6,695 nt of DNA from Chloroflexota bacterium (GTDB lineage Bacteria; Chloroflexota; Limnocylindria; Limnocylindrales; CSP1-4): assembly GCA_021777365.1 (NCBI GenBank), contig JAJYDP010000279.1:1-6695 (forward strand), read 5' to 3'. Positions 5,624-6,695 of this stretch are shown here, one piece after another. The notes below the pieces were generated by a model, which saw only the letters and a list, made by a program, of their open reading frames with translations, searched no databases and had not been told where the DNA came from. The position numbers and the translations under genes are program-made. How positions within the stretch are numbered: the first letter of the stretch is position 1; each line of letters starts with the position of its first letter.

Positions 5624-5864
5624 CACGCGGCTGCAGGCGGGCGATGCCGGCACCGTCCGAGCCACGCTCGAGCGGGCCCTGGAGCCCTCCGCTACCGAAG
5701 CGTGTCTCGTCTGCGGCGCACGCCTCGACCCGGCTGACGGCATCTGGGTCGGGTGCGGCGGCCTCGTCCTGTGCTTCTGCTCCCCGGACTGCGCGGGGGG
5801 CTTCATCTCACACCCCGACCACCACGCGGGCGGCGCCCGCGCCGGCCGGAGCGAAGATCGGTAG
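5610..5864 (+). CDS. Small Cys-rich TRASH/YHS-like metal-binding protein
   Basis: This 84-residue soluble protein has a short N-terminal helix (about 10-27) followed by a Cys cluster: CLVCG (Cys32, Cys35), Cys49, and CFCSPDC (Cys55, Cys57, Cys61), then GGFISHPDHH with His68, His71 and His72. The spacing CxxC ... G ... FCSxxC ... F resembles the TRASH/YHS treble-clef fold used in heavy-metal sensing, trafficking and resistance. Six Cys in 30 residues plus the HPDHH tail suggest a soft-metal site, most simply Cu(I) or zinc. ATG 5610 overlaps the previous gene by 14 bases and no strong ribosome site is visible, so it is probably translated by coupling. It is the last gene before the hairpin terminator. 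A chaperone or sensor role is inference; it has no DNA-binding domain. Confidence 0.75.
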   Translation: MAATSTRLQAGDAGTVRATLERALEPSATEACLVCGARLDPADGIWVGCGGLVLCFCSPDCAGGFISHPDHHAGGARAGRSEDR

Positions 5865-5889
5865 CCCCCCTCCCGATCGCTCGCGACGA

Positions 5890-5925
5890 CGACGGCCCGC
5901 CTGTCTCTCCCCAGGCGGGCCGTCG
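5890..5925 (+). terminator. Strong hairpin terminator closing the small-protein operon
   Basis: CGACGGCCCGCCTG (5890-5903) and CAGGCGGGCCGTCG (5912-5925) form a perfect 14-bp stem with an 8-base pyrimidine loop. The stem starts 26 bases after the TRASH-like gene. The downstream CTCCGGTTCTG is only weakly T-rich. Transcription may still read through, or the ATPase may have its own promoter. Confidence 0.75.
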
Positions 5926-6054
5926 CTCCGGTTCTGCGCGAGGTCTCAGTCGGCCATCACGTGGCTCTCAGGTTCGGGGGCGATGCTGCGGCTGGGTCGG
6001 CGAAGTGCGCCGCGTCGGCCCATCCGATCCACGTCGGCACACCACGTGCACACA

Positions 6055-6060
6055 GAGAGA
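6055..6060 (+). promoter_or_regulatory. Purine-rich ribosome binding site for the ATPase gene
   Basis: GAGAGA (6055-6060) lies four bases before ATG 6065 in otherwise C-rich sequence and supports that start. It is a weak match to the anti-Shine-Dalgarno complement. Confidence 0.4.
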
Positions 6061-6064
6061 CGCC

Positions 6065-6695
6065 ATGACCCACTACCCTGCCGCCTGCCACCCGGCCGCT
6101 CCGACGACTGCCGAGCATCCACCCGCCGCGACCACGCCTGCCGTCACGCCGGCCGCACCGGGGGAGACGGAGGCCGACGCGCGCCAGCGCGATCGGCTTG
6201 CCGAGTACCGGACGCTCATGCGCAAGTTCTGGTTCGCCGCGATCGTCGCCGTGCCCGTGGTGTTGCTCTCCTACCCGTCCGTCGTGCCTTTCGTGGGCGA
6301 CGTTTTCCCGCGTGGCAGCGCGCAACTCCGGGCGCTGTGGGCGGGCATGGGCCTGGCTGCGCTGGCGGTGCTCGTCTACTCCGGCAACCAATTCTTCACC
6401 GGCGCCTGGGAGGCATTGCGCCACCGCTCCGCCACCATGCATACCCTGATCGCCATTGGCACCGGTGCGGCATGGCTGTATTCGACCGCGGCCCTGCTGC
6501 TGCCGACGCTCTTCCCGAACGCGGCGATGGTGGACGTGTACTACGACGTGACGGTCGTCGTCACCGCGCTCGTGGTGCTCGGCATGGCCATGGAAGTCAA
6601 GGCCCGCGGGCGCACGTCTGAGGCGATCGAGAAGCTCATCGGCCTGGCGCCCAAGACCGCTCACGTCGTGCGCGACGGTGCGGAGCTCGAGATCC
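6065..6695 (+). CDS. P1B-type heavy-metal (probably copper) translocating ATPase, N-terminal part
   Basis: The frame is open from ATG 6065 to the window edge (210 residues seen; the family is usually 650-850). Residues 1-45 are a Pro/Ala/Thr-rich, mostly disordered tail with one Cys (Cys8) and three His (His3, His9, His18), and no HMA domain or CxxC. Hydrophobic helices lie at about 55-78, 89-108, 125-150 and 158-175. Hallmarks of P1B ATPases follow: FFTGAWEALRHRSATMHTL (110-128), GTGAAWLYS (132-140), and LGMAMEVKARGRTSEAIEKL (172-191) entering the actuator domain with LAPKTAHVVRDG (194-205). These enzymes export Cu(I) or related soft metals using ATP. The TGE, CPC and DKTG motifs are outside the window, so metal specificity rests on the copper-type neighbours. 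A hairpin terminator and 200-base gap separate it from the upstream genes. Confidence 0.9.
   Translation, partial: MTHYPAACHPAAPTTAEHPPAATTPAVTPAAPGETEADARQRDRLAEYRTLMRKFWFAAIVAVPVVLLSYPSVVPFVGDVFPRGSAQLRALWAGMGLAALAVLVYSGNQFFTGAWEALRHRSATMHTLIAIGTGAAWLYSTAALLLPTLFPNAAMVDVYYDVTVVVTALVVLGMAMEVKARGRTSEAIEKLIGLAPKTAHVVRDGAELEI

Noticed and set aside
5958..6048. Two CACGTG palindromes (5958-5963 and 6043-6048) and a repeated CGTCGGC upstream of the ATPase as possible operators
   Set aside because: Six- and seven-base G/C-rich matches are expected by chance here, and neither resembles known CopY, CsoR or CueR operator patterns.
4744..6621. 625-codon open frame on the + strand across lgt to the ATPase
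   Set aside because: Its product is Arg/Ser/Pro-rich without motifs, while another frame in the same stretch encodes recognisable Lgt, His-rich, TRASH-like and ATPase proteins.

Overview
This is a GC-rich window (well above 65% by eye) with strong G/C bias at third codon positions. Every gene I can support is on the + strand. The small TRASH-like and HPDHH proteins, the cupredoxin-type copper locus, the coiled-coil plus M23 protein and the possible leaderless start fit a high-GC Terrabacteria lineage (Chloroflexota or Actinomycetota). Nothing here fixes the phylum, and no rRNA, tRNA or CRISPR is present.

Region 1 (1-514) is the ATP-binding C-terminus of a sensor histidine kinase whose start lies upstream. 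Region 2 (534-1980) has an extended -10 promoter, a polytopic PAP2-superfamily membrane protein of the AUR1/inositol-phosphorylceramide-synthase-like type (641-1912), and a very stable hairpin behind it. Region 3 (2073-3357) is a secreted coiled-coil plus M23/LytM-domain protein. Its reading frame is broken twice by apparent single-base losses, and its HxH motif reads HLL, so I call it a pseudogene, or possibly an intact gene with sequencing indels. Region 4 (3358-3715) has no convincing gene but holds a 10-bp perfect hairpin and a 115-base imperfect inverted repeat.

Region 5 (3716-6695) is a copper-handling cluster. In order it encodes a 62-aa two-helix membrane protein, a membrane-anchored cupredoxin (ATGA overlap), a divergent Lgt-like prolipoprotein diacylglyceryl transferase, a 117-aa membrane protein with a His/Gly/Met tail, and an 84-aa Cys-rich TRASH/YHS-like protein. 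A 14-bp perfect hairpin terminator follows. After it comes the N-terminal third of a P1B-type heavy-metal ATPase that runs off the window (6065-6695).

The likely logic of region 5 is copper binding and delivery by small proteins (cupredoxin, His-rich tail, Cys-rich protein) to an exporting ATPase that has no N-terminal HMA domain. The Lgt-like protein is the odd member. It lacks several residues known to be needed for canonical Lgt activity, so it may be a paralogue with a specialised or altered role. No copper-responsive regulator and no lipobox substrate is visible inside the window.
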